64,000 nucleotides of DNA. It comes from Roseomonas marmotae (lineage in GTDB: Bacteria; Pseudomonadota; Alphaproteobacteria; Acetobacterales; Acetobacteraceae). How positions within the stretch are numbered: position 1 is the stretch's first letter; every line of letters begins with the position of its first letter. This document shows positions 36,659 through 46,354 of this stretch, in pieces. The notes under the pieces are model-generated. The model was not told where the DNA came from. It ran no database searches and saw only the letters and a program-made list of their open reading frames with translations. A program made the position numbers and the translations under genes. The stretch spans positions 3,168,501 through 3,232,500 of the forward strand of contig NZ_CP061091.1 of NCBI RefSeq assembly GCF_017654485.1, read 5' to 3'.

Positions 36659-38272
36659 TCAGCCCGGCTGCAGCCAGGTGTCGTGCCAGTCGCCGGAGTC
36701 CCAGCGCGGCGAGGTATGGTGGTTCTGCACCTTCCGACTGGTGACGGCGTAGAAGGGCCGCTCCGTCAGCATGGCCACCGGAATCTCCTCGTTCACCGCC
36801 TTGACCCATTCGGCGTAGAGCGCGCGGCGCTTCGCCGGGTCCAGCTCGCTGGCGGCCTGGTCGATCAGCGCGTCCACCTTCTCGGACTGCCAGCCATATT
36901 GGTTGGTCCAGGGCGCGCCCTTCGGGCTGCCAGAGCGATACCAGACAGTGGTCGAGACCGCGGGATCGCCGCGATACTGGTGCCAGCCGGTGGCGAGGTC
37001 GAAGTTCCAGTCGCGATAGACCGCCGTCAGCGCCCCGGCGATGTCGAGCTGCACGATCTCGACCCGGATGCCCACCTGCTGCAGCGACTGCTGGATGAAG
37101 GTGGCCAGCAGCGGCACGTCCTCGCCGTTCTGGATCGGCACGATCCTCAGCGTGAAGCGGATGCCGCCGGCGCCGCGCTTGTAGCCGGCCTCGTCCAGCA
37201 GGGCCTCGGCCTTCGCCTTGTCATAGGGATAGGGCACGGCGGAGTCGGCGGGATAGAAATCGGTGGAGAGCGAGGGGATCGGCCCGGTGGCCGGCTTGCC
37301 CAGGCCGTAGAGGAAGTTCTCCAGGAAGAAGGGCACGTCGATGGCGTGCACGATGGCGCGGCGCACGCGTACGTCGGAGAGTTCCTTCCGGCGCGTGTTG
37401 AACTCCAGCGTGTTGTTGAAGACATTGGCTTCCACGCCGCGGGTCGAGACCTCAAAGCGCTCATCGCTCTTCAGCCGGTCCAGATCCGCCAGCGGCAGGC
37501 CGTTATAGGCCGAGATCTGCACCGATCCGGTCTCCAGCGCCGCGGTGGCGGCGGAGCGGTCGGTGATGAAGCGCCAGACGATGCGGTCCAGATAGGGGAA
37601 GCCCTGGCGCCAGTAATCCGGGTTGCGTTCCGCGATGACGTACTGCCCGCGCTGGTATTCCACGAACTTGTAGGGGCCGGTGCCGATCGGCGCGGTATTG
37701 GCCGGATTCTCCAGCACATTGCTGCCGGCGAAGACATGCTTCGGCACGATGTAGCCGAGGTCGCAGAGCGCGCGCAGCAGCAGGTCCAGCGGCATGGGGC
37801 GGGAGTAGCGGAAGACCGCCGTGTGCTCGTCCGGCGTGTCCACGGCGTCGAGGTAGAGTTGCAGCGTGGTGCCGTAGTTCAGGTGCACCTTCCACTGTTC
37901 CATCGCGGAATACTGCACATCGGCCGAGGTGAAGGGCTTGCCGTCGTGCCACTTTACCCCCTCGCGCAGCTTGAAGGTGATGGTCTTGCCATCCTCCGAG
38001 GCGTCCCAGGAGGTCGCCAGCACGCCTTCCGGCCTGCCGGAGGTGCCGAGGTCCACCAGCGGCTCGATGATCTTGCTGGTGATGACGTAGACGCCGGTCG
38101 AGGCCCGCAGCGCCGGGTTCAGGATGCGCTGCTCGGAACCCAGATGCACCGTGAGGACGCCGCCCTTGCGCGGCGTGGCCGCGGCCTGCGCGGCGGCATG
38201 GGAGGCAGGCCATGCGCCTGCCAGCATCAGACCAGCCCCGGAAAGCAGGGCCTCGCGGCGTGTGATCCTCAT
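36659..38272 (-). CDS. peptide ABC importer substrate-binding protein
   Basis: A 537-residue periplasmic binding protein of the SBP_bac_5 (DppA/OppA) family. A Tat-type signal (MRITRREALLSGAGLMLAGA...AAAQA) precedes the mature protein. The family segments WDASEDGKTITFKLREGVKWHDG with FTSADV and IGTGPYKFVEYQRGQ are clear. The ATG at 38272 has an AAGGGG site. It is the first gene of a complete four-gene importer. Ligands may be di- or oligopeptides, or another solute such as an opine or sugar; this cannot be resolved from sequence. Confidence 0.94.
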   Translation of the reverse strand: MRITRREALLSGAGLMLAGAWPASHAAAQAAATPRKGGVLTVHLGSEQRILNPALRASTGVYVITSKIIEPLVDLGTSGRPEGVLATSWDASEDGKTITFKLREGVKWHDGKPFTSADVQYSAMEQWKVHLNYGTTLQLYLDAVDTPDEHTAVFRYSRPMPLDLLLRALCDLGYIVPKHVFAGSNVLENPANTAPIGTGPYKFVEYQRGQYVIAERNPDYWRQGFPYLDRIVWRFITDRSAATAALETGSVQISAYNGLPLADLDRLKSDERFEVSTRGVEANVFNNTLEFNTRRKELSDVRVRRAIVHAIDVPFFLENFLYGLGKPATGPIPSLSTDFYPADSAVPYPYDKAKAEALLDEAGYKRGAGGIRFTLRIVPIQNGEDVPLLATFIQQSLQQVGIRVEIVQLDIAGALTAVYRDWNFDLATGWHQYRGDPAVSTTVWYRSGSPKGAPWTNQYGWQSEKVDALIDQAASELDPAKRRALYAEWVKAVNEEIPVAMLTERPFYAVTSRKVQNHHTSPRWDSGDWHDTWLQPG

Positions 38273-38432
38273 CGACCAGTCCCCTTCGCTATTCCCGGCC
38301 ACAAACGGCCAAAGTGGAATTGTGTCAATCCCTCGTGACCATCGTGAATTATACGCGCTTTGTTACAGGGGATGGTGCCGTGTTTCCTCCACCCCGTCCA
38401 TCGCCATGCCAGGGGTTGAGGTCCGGACATGG

Positions 38433-38455
38433 AAAGGGCGGCCGAAGCCGCCCTT
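38433..38455 (-). terminator. Rho-independent terminator of the repeat-protein gene
   Basis: On the minus strand a perfect 9-bp stem (38455-38447 with 38442-38434) closes on a TTCG tetraloop and ends in three T residues. It starts 23 bases after the stop codon of the secreted repeat protein. Confidence 0.75.
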
Positions 38456-38478
38456 CCCTGCCGAGGAACCGTGACGTC

Positions 38479-39090
38479 TTAGCGGGACGGGGTCGGGGTC
38501 GTGCCGGCGCTGGTCTGACCTTCGGCGGCGCGCCCCATGGCGGAGCCGGTCGGGGCGGAGGGGGCGGTGTCCGGCGCCTGACGGTTGGCGCCCGGCACGC
38601 GGCTGCCGTCGGCGGCATCCCCGTTCGTCATCCGGTCCATCGCGCGCCCCAGGGCGGTGCCGGGCGGATTGTTGGGGGTGCCGTCCGAATTCTGCGGATA
38701 GGCGCCCGAGGTATTGGTGCCGGCCGCGCGGTCCAGCGCACGGGTGGCCGCCGTCCCCGGTGGGTTGTTCCCGGTCCCATCGGGCGAATTCGGCGTCGCG
38801 CGCTCCGCCGCCCGGCCGGCCGCCGTGCCCGGCGGGTTATTGGCCGTGCCGTCCGAATTCTGCGGATAGGCGCCCGAGGTATTGGTGCCCGCCGCGCGGT
38901 CCAGGGACCGGGTGGCCTCCGTGCCCGGCGGGTTGCTCGTCCCGCCCGCCTGCGGTGCCGGCTGGATGCCTGGCGTCGGGGTGGTGACGGCCGGCGAATT
39001 GCGCGTGGGGTCCCCGGCTGTCTGCGCCTGGGCGGCGGTGCCCAGCCCGAACATGGCAACCGAGGCCAGGGCGATCATGGAATTGCGCAT
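38479..39090 (-). CDS. secreted low-complexity repeat protein
   Basis: A 203-residue protein. Signal peptide MRNSMIALASVAMFGLGTAAQA is cleaved near residue 22. The mature part is rich in Gly, Ala, Pro, Thr and Asn and almost lacks hydrophobic residues, so it is probably disordered. NPPGT occurs at residues 53, 85, 109 and 141, and AAGTNTSGAYPQNSDGT occurs twice 56 residues apart. The ATG at 39090 has a GGAGG site. The same frame is open far upstream, but that part is antisense to argD. Function unknown; it ends at a clear terminator. Confidence 0.75.
   Translation of the reverse strand: MRNSMIALASVAMFGLGTAAQAQTAGDPTRNSPAVTTPTPGIQPAPQAGGTSNPPGTEATRSLDRAAGTNTSGAYPQNSDGTANNPPGTAAGRAAERATPNSPDGTGNNPPGTAATRALDRAAGTNTSGAYPQNSDGTPNNPPGTALGRAMDRMTNGDAADGSRVPGANRQAPDTAPSAPTGSAMGRAAEGQTSAGTTPTPSR
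38635..38934 (-). repeat. tandem repeat inside the secreted protein gene (168-bp period)
   Basis: Four imperfect coding units begin at NPPGT with spacings of 32, 24 and 32 residues, so the higher-order unit is 56 codons (168 bp). The segment around the YPQNSDGT codons is nearly identical at 38680 and 38848 on the plus-strand numbering. This indicates an internal duplication. Confidence 0.85.
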
Positions 39091-39137
39091 GGGTCGTCCT
39101 CCATTCATGTCAGCCGTGTGCACGGCGATGACCGGAG

Positions 39138-39163
39138 AACGCCTCCGGTCGCGGGGCGGTTGC
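39138..39163 (-). promoter_or_regulatory. possible EcfG-type promoter for the repeat protein
   Basis: On the minus strand GCAAC-N17-CGTT lies about 48 bases upstream of the ATG. It is one base off the EcfG consensus and has the same variant -35 as the motif before DUF3072. Tentative. Confidence 0.22.
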
Positions 39164-39258
39164 CGCGCGGGGCGGTTTGCGGCACCATGTAGAATTCCCG
39201 TGGCAGGAAGCCGGACGATCGTCGCCCGACCCCATGGGAATGCGGAGCCTGAGACACC

Positions 39259-40464
39259 GTGATCCCCGCCCTGATGCCGACCTACAACCGCGCCGACCTC
39301 GCTTTCGAGCGGGGCGAGGGTGCCTGGCTGTGGACGACGGACGGGCGACGATTCCTGGATTTCGGCTCCGGCATCGCCACCACCTCCATCGGCCATGCGC
39401 ATCCGCACCTCGTGCGGACCATCGCCGAGCAGGCGGCCAAGGTGATGCATACCTCGAATCTCTACCGCGTGCCGCAGGCCGAGCGCCTGGCGCAGCGGCT
39501 GGTCGATACCTGCTTCGCCGACAGTGTCTTCTTCGCCAATTCGGGTGCCGAAGCGAATGAGGGCATGATCAAGGCGGTGCGGAAGTACCATGCCGAGAAC
39601 GGCCACCCCGAGCGCTTCCACACCATCTGCTTCGAGGGCGCCTTCCACGGCCGCACCCTGGCCACCCTCTCCGCCACCGGCAACGAGAAGTACCTCGCCG
39701 GCTTCGGCCCGCCGGTGCAGGGCTTCGACCATGTGCCCTTCGGCAACATGAACGCGGTGCGGGATGCCATCGGCCCGCAGACCGCCGCGATCATGATCGA
39801 GCCGATCCAGGGCGAAGGCGGCGTCCGCCCCGCCGACCTGCGCTTCCTGCGGGAGCTGCGCGCGGTCTGCGACGAGTTCGGCCTGCTGCTGGCGCTGGAC
39901 GAGGTGCAGACCGGCATGGGCCGTTCCGGCAAGCTCTGGGCCCACCAGTGGGCCGGGATCGAGCCTGATGTCATGTCTTCGGCCAAGGGCATCGGCGGCG
40001 GCTTCCCGCTGGGCGCCGTCCTGGCCAAGGAGCATGTGGCCAAGCACCTGAAGCCCGGCACCCACGGCACCACCTATGGCGGCAACCCGCTGGCCTGCGC
40101 GGCCGGCAATGCCGTGCTGGATGTCGTCCTGGCCGATGGCTTCCTGGACCAGGTGGATGGCACGGCGCGCTACCTCTGGCAGAGCCTCTCGGCCCTGGTG
40201 GAGCGCCACCCGGCGGTGCTGACCGGGCTGCGCGGCGCCGGCCTGCTGCTGGGCCTGCAATGTTCGGATGCCGTCACCAACGGCGATATGCAGGCCGCCG
40301 CCGTGGCGGAGGGCCTGCTGACCGTCGCCGCTGGCCAGAACGTGCTGCGCGTGGCGCCGCCGCTGATCATCACGCGCGAGCATGTGGACGAGGCCGTGGC
40401 GGCGCTGGACCGTGCCTTCACCAAGGCCGCTGCCACGCTGCAGGCCAAGGCGCCGGCCAAGTGA
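39259..40464 (+). CDS. argD: acetylornithine aminotransferase
   Basis: A 401-residue class-III PLP aminotransferase making N-acetylornithine in arginine synthesis. It opens [20 protein letters not shown], as ArgD does. [20 protein letters not shown] is the PLP-binding region, and the Schiff-base residue is Lys243 in [14 protein letters not shown]. The start is a GTG at 39259. argF follows with a GTGA stop/start overlap, supporting the biosynthetic assignment. Confidence 0.92.
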   Translation: MIPALMPTYNRADLAFERGEGAWLWTTDGRRFLDFGSGIATTSIGHAHPHLVRTIAEQAAKVMHTSNLYRVPQAERLAQRLVDTCFADSVFFANSGAEANEGMIKAVRKYHAENGHPERFHTICFEGAFHGRTLATLSATGNEKYLAGFGPPVQGFDHVPFGNMNAVRDAIGPQTAAIMIEPIQGEGGVRPADLRFLRELRAVCDEFGLLLALDEVQTGMGRSGKLWAHQWAGIEPDVMSSAKGIGGGFPLGAVLAKEHVAKHLKPGTHGTTYGGNPLACAAGNAVLDVVLADGFLDQVDGTARYLWQSLSALVERHPAVLTGLRGAGLLLGLQCSDAVTNGDMQAAAVAEGLLTVAAGQNVLRVAPPLIITREHVDEAVAALDRAFTKAAATLQAKAPAK

Positions 40465-41417
40465 GCACCGCGATGGCACCGGGGAACAAGGGGGGGGCGG
40501 TGACGCCCCCTCGCCATTTTCTGGAACTGTCGGATTTCGACGCCCCGACCCTGCGCCGGATGCTGGACCTCGCCGCCGAGACCAAGCACGGCAACCGGGC
40601 CGACAAGCCCCTGGCGGGCAAGACGATCGCGCTGATCTTCGAGAAGCCCTCCACCCGCACCCGCGTCTCCTTCGAGGTCGGCATCCATCAGCTCGGCGGC
40701 CATGCCGTCGTGCTCTCCTCCAAGGACATGCAACTCGGGCGGGGTGAGACGGCGGCGGATACGGCCAAGGTGCTGTCCCGCTATGTCGATGCCATCATGC
40801 TTCGCACCGACAGCGTGACCAAGCTGCGGGAGCTGGCGGAGCACGCCACGGTGCCGGTGATCAACGGCCTGACGGATGTCTCCCATCCCTGCCAGCTGAT
40901 GGCCGATATCCTGACCTTCGAGGAGCATCGTGGCCCGATCGCCGGTCAGGTGGTGGCCTGGCTGGGGGATGGCAACAACGTCGCCCGCAGCTTCATCCAG
41001 GCCGCCGCGCGCTTCGGCTTCACGCTGCGCCTCGCCACCCCGCCGGAGCTGGCGCCGCCGGCCCAGCTGGTGGACTGGGCGCGGCAGGAGGGTGCCGCGA
41101 TCGAGCTGACGGCCGACCCCGTGGCTGCCGTGCGCGGCGCCCGCTGCGTGGTGACGGATACCTGGGTCAGCATGTCGGACGAGAAGGATGGCGGCCCCAC
41201 GGCGCGCCACAACCAGCTCGCCCCCTATCAGCTGAACCAGACGCTGCTGAAGCAGGCGGCGCCGGATGCCATCGTCATGCATTGCCTGCCCGCCCATCGC
41301 GGGGAGGAAATCACCGCTGAGGTGATCGACGGCCCGCAGAGCGTGGTCTTCGACGAGGCAGAGAACCGCCTGCACGCGCAGAAGGGCGTGCTGCTCTGGG
41401 CGTTGGGCGGCGGCTGA
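40461..41417 (+). CDS. argF: ornithine carbamoyltransferase
   Basis: A 318-residue enzyme forming citrulline from ornithine and carbamoyl phosphate. The carbamoyl-phosphate loop Ser64-Thr-Arg-Thr67 ([12 protein letters not shown]), the HPCQLMADI motif and the ornithine-loop cysteine motif [10 protein letters not shown] are all present. The GTG at 40461 overlaps the argD stop; an ATG at 40473 is an alternative. Second gene of argD-argF. Confidence 0.95.
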   Translation: MSTAMAPGNKGGAVTPPRHFLELSDFDAPTLRRMLDLAAETKHGNRADKPLAGKTIALIFEKPSTRTRVSFEVGIHQLGGHAVVLSSKDMQLGRGETAADTAKVLSRYVDAIMLRTDSVTKLRELAEHATVPVINGLTDVSHPCQLMADILTFEEHRGPIAGQVVAWLGDGNNVARSFIQAAARFGFTLRLATPPELAPPAQLVDWARQEGAAIELTADPVAAVRGARCVVTDTWVSMSDEKDGGPTARHNQLAPYQLNQTLLKQAAPDAIVMHCLPAHRGEEITAEVIDGPQSVVFDEAENRLHAQKGVLLWALGGG

Positions 41418-41559
41418 CCAAGGGCGGGGTGTAGCCTCCCCTCCGAGATACCGGGCGCCGGCTACCCCGTGGCGCCGCCGCGCCCTGAGGGGCTAGTGGG
41501 TGACAGGGGCTGCCCGGCCGCCTATGTGGATGCCAGTTCCAGTTCCGGGGGCCGGCACC

Positions 41560-42744
41560 ATGCAGTTCGACGTCGTGATCGTGGGGGGCGGCCCGGTGGG
41601 CCTGGCTTTCGCCGGCTCGCTCTCCGGGACCGGCCTTTCCGTGGCGGTGGTGGAGCCGCAGCAGCAGGCCGCCCTCGCCGCCCCTGGTTTCGACGGGCGG
41701 GAAATCGCGCTGACCCACCGCTCCCAGGACATCCTGCACCGCCTGGGCGCCTGGGACCGCATCCCCGCCGAGATCCCTTCCCCCCTGCGGGAGGCGCGGG
41801 TCCTGAATGGCGGCTCACCCTATGCGCTGCGCTTCGACACCACGGGGCGCCAGGCGGCCGAGCTGGGCAGGCTGGTGCCGAACCACATCATCCGCCGCGC
41901 GCTGCACGAGGCCCTGCCGGAGAATACGACGCTGCTGGCGGGGCTCCGCGTGACGGGGCTGCACACGGATGCGGAGGGAGCGGTGGTCACGCTCTCCGAC
42001 GGGCGGCGGCTCTCCGCCGGGCTGGTGGCGGCGGCCGACAGCCGCTTCTCCTCCATCCGCCGGCTGGCGGGGATCGAGGCGGAGACTCTGGATTTCGGCA
42101 AGGCCATGCTGGTGGCACGGCTGCGCCACACCCTGCCGCATGACCACATCGCCACCGAATGGTTCGACTACGGCCAGACCATGGCCATGCTGCCGCTGAA
42201 CGGCGAGGTTTCGTCCCTGGTGCTGACCCTGCCACCGCAGGAGATCGCCCGGCTGAAGGAAGCCGATGGCGCCGTCTTCAGCGCCGAGATCACCCGCCGC
42301 TACCGCGGGAGACTGGGGCCGATGGAGCTGATCAGCAGCCGCCACACCTATCCGCTGGTCTCCGTCTATGCCCGGCGCTTCGCCGGTCGGCGGCTGGCGC
42401 TGCTGGGGGATGCGGCGGTGGGCATGCATCCCGTCACCGCCCATGGCTTCAATTTCGGCCTGCAGGGCCAGGACATCCTGGCCCGCCGCATCCGCGCCGC
42501 CGTGGCGGAGGGGCGGGATTTCGCCGCCGGCCCCGTGTTGCGCGGATATGAGGCCGAGCACCGGCAGGCCACGCGGGGCCTCTATCTCGCCACCAATGCG
42601 ACGGCCCTGCTTTATACCAGTGACCACCTGCCGGCCCGCTTGATACGCAACGCAGCGTTGCGATTCGGCAATAACCTGCGCCCTGTGCGGGGGGCCATCG
42701 TGTCCCATCTCATGGAGGAAGGCCAGGCGACGGCGGGCGCCTGA
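41560..42744 (+). CDS. FAD-dependent ubiquinone hydroxylase, UbiM/UbiH type
   Basis: A 394-residue flavin monooxygenase of the UbiH/UbiF/VisC family, acting at the inner face of the membrane in ubiquinone synthesis. The dinucleotide motif VVIVGGGPVGLAFAG is at the N-terminus and the second FAD motif is LALLGDAAVGMHPVTAHGFNFGLQG. The phrase PGFDGREIALTHRS is closest to UbiM, a hydroxylase of some alphaproteobacteria and Neisseria that modifies one to three ring positions. The ATG at 41560 is chosen over 41500 because the Rossmann strand follows at once. It stands between argF and hslO. Confidence 0.82.
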   Translation: MQFDVVIVGGGPVGLAFAGSLSGTGLSVAVVEPQQQAALAAPGFDGREIALTHRSQDILHRLGAWDRIPAEIPSPLREARVLNGGSPYALRFDTTGRQAAELGRLVPNHIIRRALHEALPENTTLLAGLRVTGLHTDAEGAVVTLSDGRRLSAGLVAAADSRFSSIRRLAGIEAETLDFGKAMLVARLRHTLPHDHIATEWFDYGQTMAMLPLNGEVSSLVLTLPPQEIARLKEADGAVFSAEITRRYRGRLGPMELISSRHTYPLVSVYARRFAGRRLALLGDAAVGMHPVTAHGFNFGLQGQDILARRIRAAVAEGRDFAAGPVLRGYEAEHRQATRGLYLATNATALLYTSDHLPARLIRNAALRFGNNLRPVRGAIVSHLMEEGQATAGA

Positions 42745-42946
42745 TCGCGCCTGCCTGTCGCATCCGGCCGGCATCATCCCTATTTATCGGTTTGACCGAA
42801 GGCGGGGCTTCTTTCCGCCGTATTCCGGCATGGCAGGCGCGTGGCGCCGCGCCCTGCTGCCCGACTGAACCGCCCGAATCACCCCCGGGGCCATCCGCCG
42901 GCCCCGCGTGGCCCGATCTCTGGCCTGAGCATGGACAAGCCTGCGC

Positions 42947-43909
42947 GTGAACAATCCGACCCTTCCCCACGCCCCGCGTGACAATGACCGCCCCCCCGTG
43001 CCTGAGGTGATCGTGCCGCAGGGGGTGCAGCCATTCCATCTCCAGAACAAGCCAGTGCGGGGCCGCCTGATCCGTCTCGGCCTGCTGGCCGATGCCTTGC
43101 TCTCCCGCCACGATAACCCCGATGTGGTGAAGAAGCTGACCGGACAGGCGCTGGCGCTGACGGCCGCGCTGGCCACGGCCCTCAAGTTCCAGGGCAGCTT
43201 CAGCCTGCAGGTCAAGGGCGACGGCGCCGTGCCGATGCTGCTGGCCGATTGCACGGATGACGGCATGCTGCGCGGTTATGCCCGCGCCGATATGGAGCGC
43301 CTGGCCCTGCTGAACGGCGCCGATGCCGAGGCCGGCGCCCTGCTGGGCAGCGGCTACCTGGCCTTCACGGTGGATCAGGGTCCCGGCATGGACCGCTACC
43401 AGGGCATCGTGGCCCTGCAGGGCGAGACGCTCGCGGAGATGACCGGCCATTACTTCGCCAGTTCCGAGCAGCTGGCCAGCCGCGTATGGCTGGCCGCCGG
43501 CAAGGGGCCGCAGGGCTGGCGTGGCACCGCGCTGGTGCTGGAGCGGGTGGCCGGCCAGGGCGGCATCGGCCCGGATATGGACAGCCTCAGCCAGGACGAT
43601 GCCTGGGAGACCGCAGTCACCCTGGCCGCCACGGTGAAGGACGAGGAGTTGCTGGACGACGCCCTGGCGCCGGAACAGCTGCTCTATCGCCTCTTCCATG
43701 CCGAGGGGCTGGTGCTCGACCGGCCGCGCCCGCTTTCCTATGGCTGCCGTTGCTCTCGCGCGCGGCTGGCCTCGGTACTGGAGGGCTTTGGCAACGAGGA
43801 TCTGGACGAAATGGCCCAATCGGGCGAAATCTCCATGACCTGCGAGTTCTGCAACACCACCTTCCGCTTCGCGCGGGATGAGGTGCGGGGGGCCTCGCGT
43901 CCGAGCTGA
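42947..43909 (+). CDS. hslO: redox-regulated chaperone Hsp33
   Basis: A 320-residue holdase chaperone activated by oxidation. The C-terminal zinc switch has Cys267-x-Cys269 (YGCRCSRA) and Cys299-x2-Cys302 (TCEFCNTTF), with 29 residues between the pairs. The N-terminal core begins PFHLQNKPVRGRLIRLG, typical of alphaproteobacterial Hsp33. The start is GTG at 42947. hslO after argD-argF is a conserved alphaproteobacterial order, here interrupted by the ubiquinone gene. The 202-base gap before it shows no other feature. Confidence 0.94.
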   Translation: MNNPTLPHAPRDNDRPPVPEVIVPQGVQPFHLQNKPVRGRLIRLGLLADALLSRHDNPDVVKKLTGQALALTAALATALKFQGSFSLQVKGDGAVPMLLADCTDDGMLRGYARADMERLALLNGADAEAGALLGSGYLAFTVDQGPGMDRYQGIVALQGETLAEMTGHYFASSEQLASRVWLAAGKGPQGWRGTALVLERVAGQGGIGPDMDSLSQDDAWETAVTLAATVKDEELLDDALAPEQLLYRLFHAEGLVLDRPRPLSYGCRCSRARLASVLEGFGNEDLDEMAQSGEISMTCEFCNTTFRFARDEVRGASRPS

Positions 43910-43935
43910 ACGCTTCCACGGGGGGAGACGACGGA

Positions 43936-44709
43936 ATGATGCCGAGGAACGCGCGCCAGGGCGCTTATGTGCCTGGGCGGCGAAGCGTGATTCTGCTGTT
44001 GCCGCTGCTGGCCGCCGCCTGCGCCAGCGGCGACACCACGCCGACGCTGCAACCGCCCCCCGGCTACGCCTATCTGACGCCGCTGCGGCTGAACGTGCTG
44101 GATATCGAGGTGGTGGAGCCTGGCCCCGGCCCTGCCTTCCGCACCGACCCGCCCGCGCCCCTCTCCCCTTCCGCGCTGGCAGCACAGATGGGGCGGGACC
44201 GGCTGGTGGCGGTCGGCACCACCGGCCGCGCGCGTTTCCTCATCGATAGCGCGACACTGATCCGGGAAGTCGCGAGCGCCGGCGGCATCTTCGCGCAGCA
44301 GACGGAGCGGCTGACCTGCGTCATCCGTGTGCGGGTGGAGATCCTGGGCGGGGATGGACGCCGGGTCGGCTTCACCGAGGCGGAGGTGCGCCGCAGCGCC
44401 ACTGTGATCGACGAGGGTCCGGCGAGCCGCGCCCGCGCCGCCGACCAGATCGTCCGGCAGGCGATGGACGACCTGAACGTCGAATTCGAGTTCCAGCTGC
44501 GCCGCAACCTGCGGGACTGGCTGATGAACGGCGATCCGGGCGTGCTGCCCCCTGCCGGGATCCAGCAGGAGAGCCTGGACGGCGGTGCCCCGGCGGCCCC
44601 GGCCCCGGCGGTGCCGGCCAGCGTGGCCGATCCAGCGCCTTCGCTGCCACCGCCCACGCCGCGCTTCGCGCCGAACCTCACCCCGAACCTGGCCCCGCCC
44701 CGCCCATGA
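43936..44709 (+). CDS. putative lipoprotein with proline-rich tail
   Basis: A 257-residue exported protein. After a basic start, the signal SVILLLPLLAAAC ends in a lipobox with Cys31. The middle domain (about 45-200) has LNVLDIEVVEPGPGPAF and a long helix (RARAADQIVRQAMDDLNVEFEFQLRRNLRDWL). The last 50 residues are Pro/Ala-rich. I do not recognise the family. A GGGGGAGA site precedes the ATG, and its stop overlaps the RidA start, so they are coupled. Confidence 0.75.
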   Translation: MMPRNARQGAYVPGRRSVILLLPLLAAACASGDTTPTLQPPPGYAYLTPLRLNVLDIEVVEPGPGPAFRTDPPAPLSPSALAAQMGRDRLVAVGTTGRARFLIDSATLIREVASAGGIFAQQTERLTCVIRVRVEILGGDGRRVGFTEAEVRRSATVIDEGPASRARAADQIVRQAMDDLNVEFEFQLRRNLRDWLMNGDPGVLPPAGIQQESLDGGAPAAPAPAVPASVADPAPSLPPPTPRFAPNLTPNLAPPRP

Positions 44710-45095
44710 GCCGCGTCACCTTCAGCAACCCGGCGGGCGTGCCGGCACCCGCCGGCTTCTACTCCCAGGCGGCGCTGGTCGAGGGGCCGGGACGGCGCCT
44801 CGTCATCGCCGGGCAGATCGGCGTGGCGGCGGATGGCACGGTGGCCGAGGGCGGGCCGGCGCAGATCCGGCAGGCCCTGGCCAATCTCGGCGCCGTGCTG
44901 GCCGCCCATGGCATGGGCCCGAAGAATGTGGTGCGGGTGCTGGTGCTGCTGACCGACCGCGGCCTGCTGGGCGAATGGCGGCAGGCACGCAACGCGTTCT
45001 TCGGCGACCACGCGCCCACCAGCACCCTGATGGTGCCGGCCGGGCTGGCCGATGAGCGCTTCCTGGTGGAGGTGGAGGCCGAGGCGGTCGATTGA
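44706..45095 (+). CDS. RidA (YjgF/YER057c/UK114) family deaminase
   Basis: A 129-residue small trimeric enzyme of the family that hydrolyses reactive enamines and imines made by PLP enzymes. Visible motifs are PAGFYSQAALVEG, VIAGQIGVAADG, and the C-terminal APTSTLMVPAGLADERFLVEVEAEA. The canonical RidA catalytic Arg in the C(I)R motif is not clear here, so it may be one of the Rid subfamilies with another role. Overlaps the lipoprotein gene by ATGA. Confidence 0.85.
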   Translation: MSRVTFSNPAGVPAPAGFYSQAALVEGPGRRLVIAGQIGVAADGTVAEGGPAQIRQALANLGAVLAAHGMGPKNVVRVLVLLTDRGLLGEWRQARNAFFGDHAPTSTLMVPAGLADERFLVEVEAEAVD

Positions 45096-45111
45096 CCGCC
45101 CGGCCCGGGCC

Positions 45112-45753
45112 TCAGCCCTCGAAGCCGCCGGCGCGGGGGGCGCCGATGATGGCCATGAATTCCCGCCGCGTGGAGGGGTTCCGCCGGAAGGCTCCCAACA
45201 TGCGGCTGGTGACCATCGTGACCCCGGGCTTGTGCACGCCGCGCGTGCTCATGCACTGGTGGGAAGCCTCGATCACCACCGCGACGCCGAGCGGCTGAAG
45301 CACGTCGTTGATGGTGTTCGCGATCTGCGCCGTCAGCTTCTCCTGGATCTGCAGGCGCTTGGCATAGATATCCATCACGCGCGCCAGCTTGGAGATGCCG
45401 ACCACGCGGCCCTTCGGAAGATAGGCGATATGGGCGCGGCCGATGATGGGCACCATGTGGTGCTCGCAATGGCTCTCCAGCCGGATATCGCGCAGCACCA
45501 CCATCTCGTCATAGCCATCCGTCTCCTCAAAGGAGCGGGCCAGCAACTCGACGGGGTCCTCGCCGTAGCCGGAGAAGAACTCCTCATAGGACCGCACCAC
45601 CCGGGCGGGGGTATCGACCAGCCCCTCGCGCTCCGGATTGTCTCCGGCCCAGCGCAGCAGGGTGCGGACAGCCGCCTCGGCCTCCTCCCGCGTCGGGCGG
45701 GCCTGGGTGGCGTTGTCGGCTTCGGCCGCGGGGCGCGGGGCTTGGATGTTCAC
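45112..45753 (-). CDS. folE: GTP cyclohydrolase I
   Basis: A 213-residue type-IA enzyme converting GTP to dihydroneopterin triphosphate for folate. Zinc and active-site motifs are SHCEHHMVP and [15 protein letters not shown]. The N-terminal [32 protein letters not shown] is standard. The GTG at 45753 gives the usual length; the frame also opens at a TTG at 45831 with no better signal. It is followed downstream by the convergent RidA gene. Confidence 0.94.
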   Translation of the reverse strand: MNIQAPRPAAEADNATQARPTREEAEAAVRTLLRWAGDNPEREGLVDTPARVVRSYEEFFSGYGEDPVELLARSFEETDGYDEMVVLRDIRLESHCEHHMVPIIGRAHIAYLPKGRVVGISKLARVMDIYAKRLQIQEKLTAQIANTINDVLQPLGVAVVIEASHQCMSTRGVHKPGVTMVTSRMLGAFRRNPSTRREFMAIIGAPRAGGFEG

Positions 45754-45843
45754 TGCAGATGATGTCCGTGCAACGCCCGGGAAGAAAATCCGGGCCGTGG
45801 TTCCAGATGGGCAGGATCGGGCGCGGTGCAAGCCGCCATGCGG

Positions 45844-46254
45844 TCAGTGCAGGGCGCCGCCCTGGTGGGGGCAATCCAGGCTGAAAGCGGGAATGGCAAC
45901 GTCGAAGGCCTCGCCGCTGTCATGCTCCACCATGTGGTAGGTGCCGCGCATGAAGCCCGAGGGCGTCGCCAGCGGTGTGCCGGAGGTATATTCGAAGCTC
46001 TCGCCCGGCTCCAGGACCGGCTGCTCCCCCACCACCCCCGGCCCGTGCACCTGCTGCATCCGTCCCATGGCGTCGGTGATCTGCCAGCTGCGCTTCAGCA
46101 ACTGGACCGTCACCTGGCCCTGGTTCTCGATGCTGACGCGGTATGCCCAGACGAAGTGCGATTCCTCCGGCCGCGACTGGTCCTCCAGGTAGAAGGCCCG
46201 GACGGAGACTCGCACATTCCGCGTCACGGCGGTGAACAGCGGCGATTCAATCAT
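45844..46254 (-). CDS. apaG: ApaG domain protein
   Basis: A 136-residue protein with one ApaG immunoglobulin-like domain: VRAFYLEDQSRPEESHFVWAYRVSIENQG, LLKRSWQITDAMG, and the GPGVVGEQPVLEPGESFEYTSGTPL glycine motif. ApaG is linked genetically to Co/Mg tolerance and diadenosine-polyphosphate metabolism, and its domain is shared with some F-box proteins. The biochemical role is unsettled. It is about 90 bases upstream of folE on the same strand. Confidence 0.93.
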   Translation of the reverse strand: MIESPLFTAVTRNVRVSVRAFYLEDQSRPEESHFVWAYRVSIENQGQVTVQLLKRSWQITDAMGRMQQVHGPGVVGEQPVLEPGESFEYTSGTPLATPSGFMRGTYHMVEHDSGEAFDVAIPAFSLDCPHQGGALH

Positions 46255-46354
46255 GCCAGGCCCCTTTTCCGGCCCCGCGCGGCCGTGGCGGGAGTGAACG
46301 GATAAACTCCGTGGCGCCGGTGATCCAGCCCTGCTTCGTCATGGCCGCGCTGCG

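Noticed and set aside
39091..40479. N-terminal extension of the repeat-protein frame to 666 residues
   Set aside because: The added part is antisense to argD. A signal peptide and GGAGG site mark the true start at 39090.
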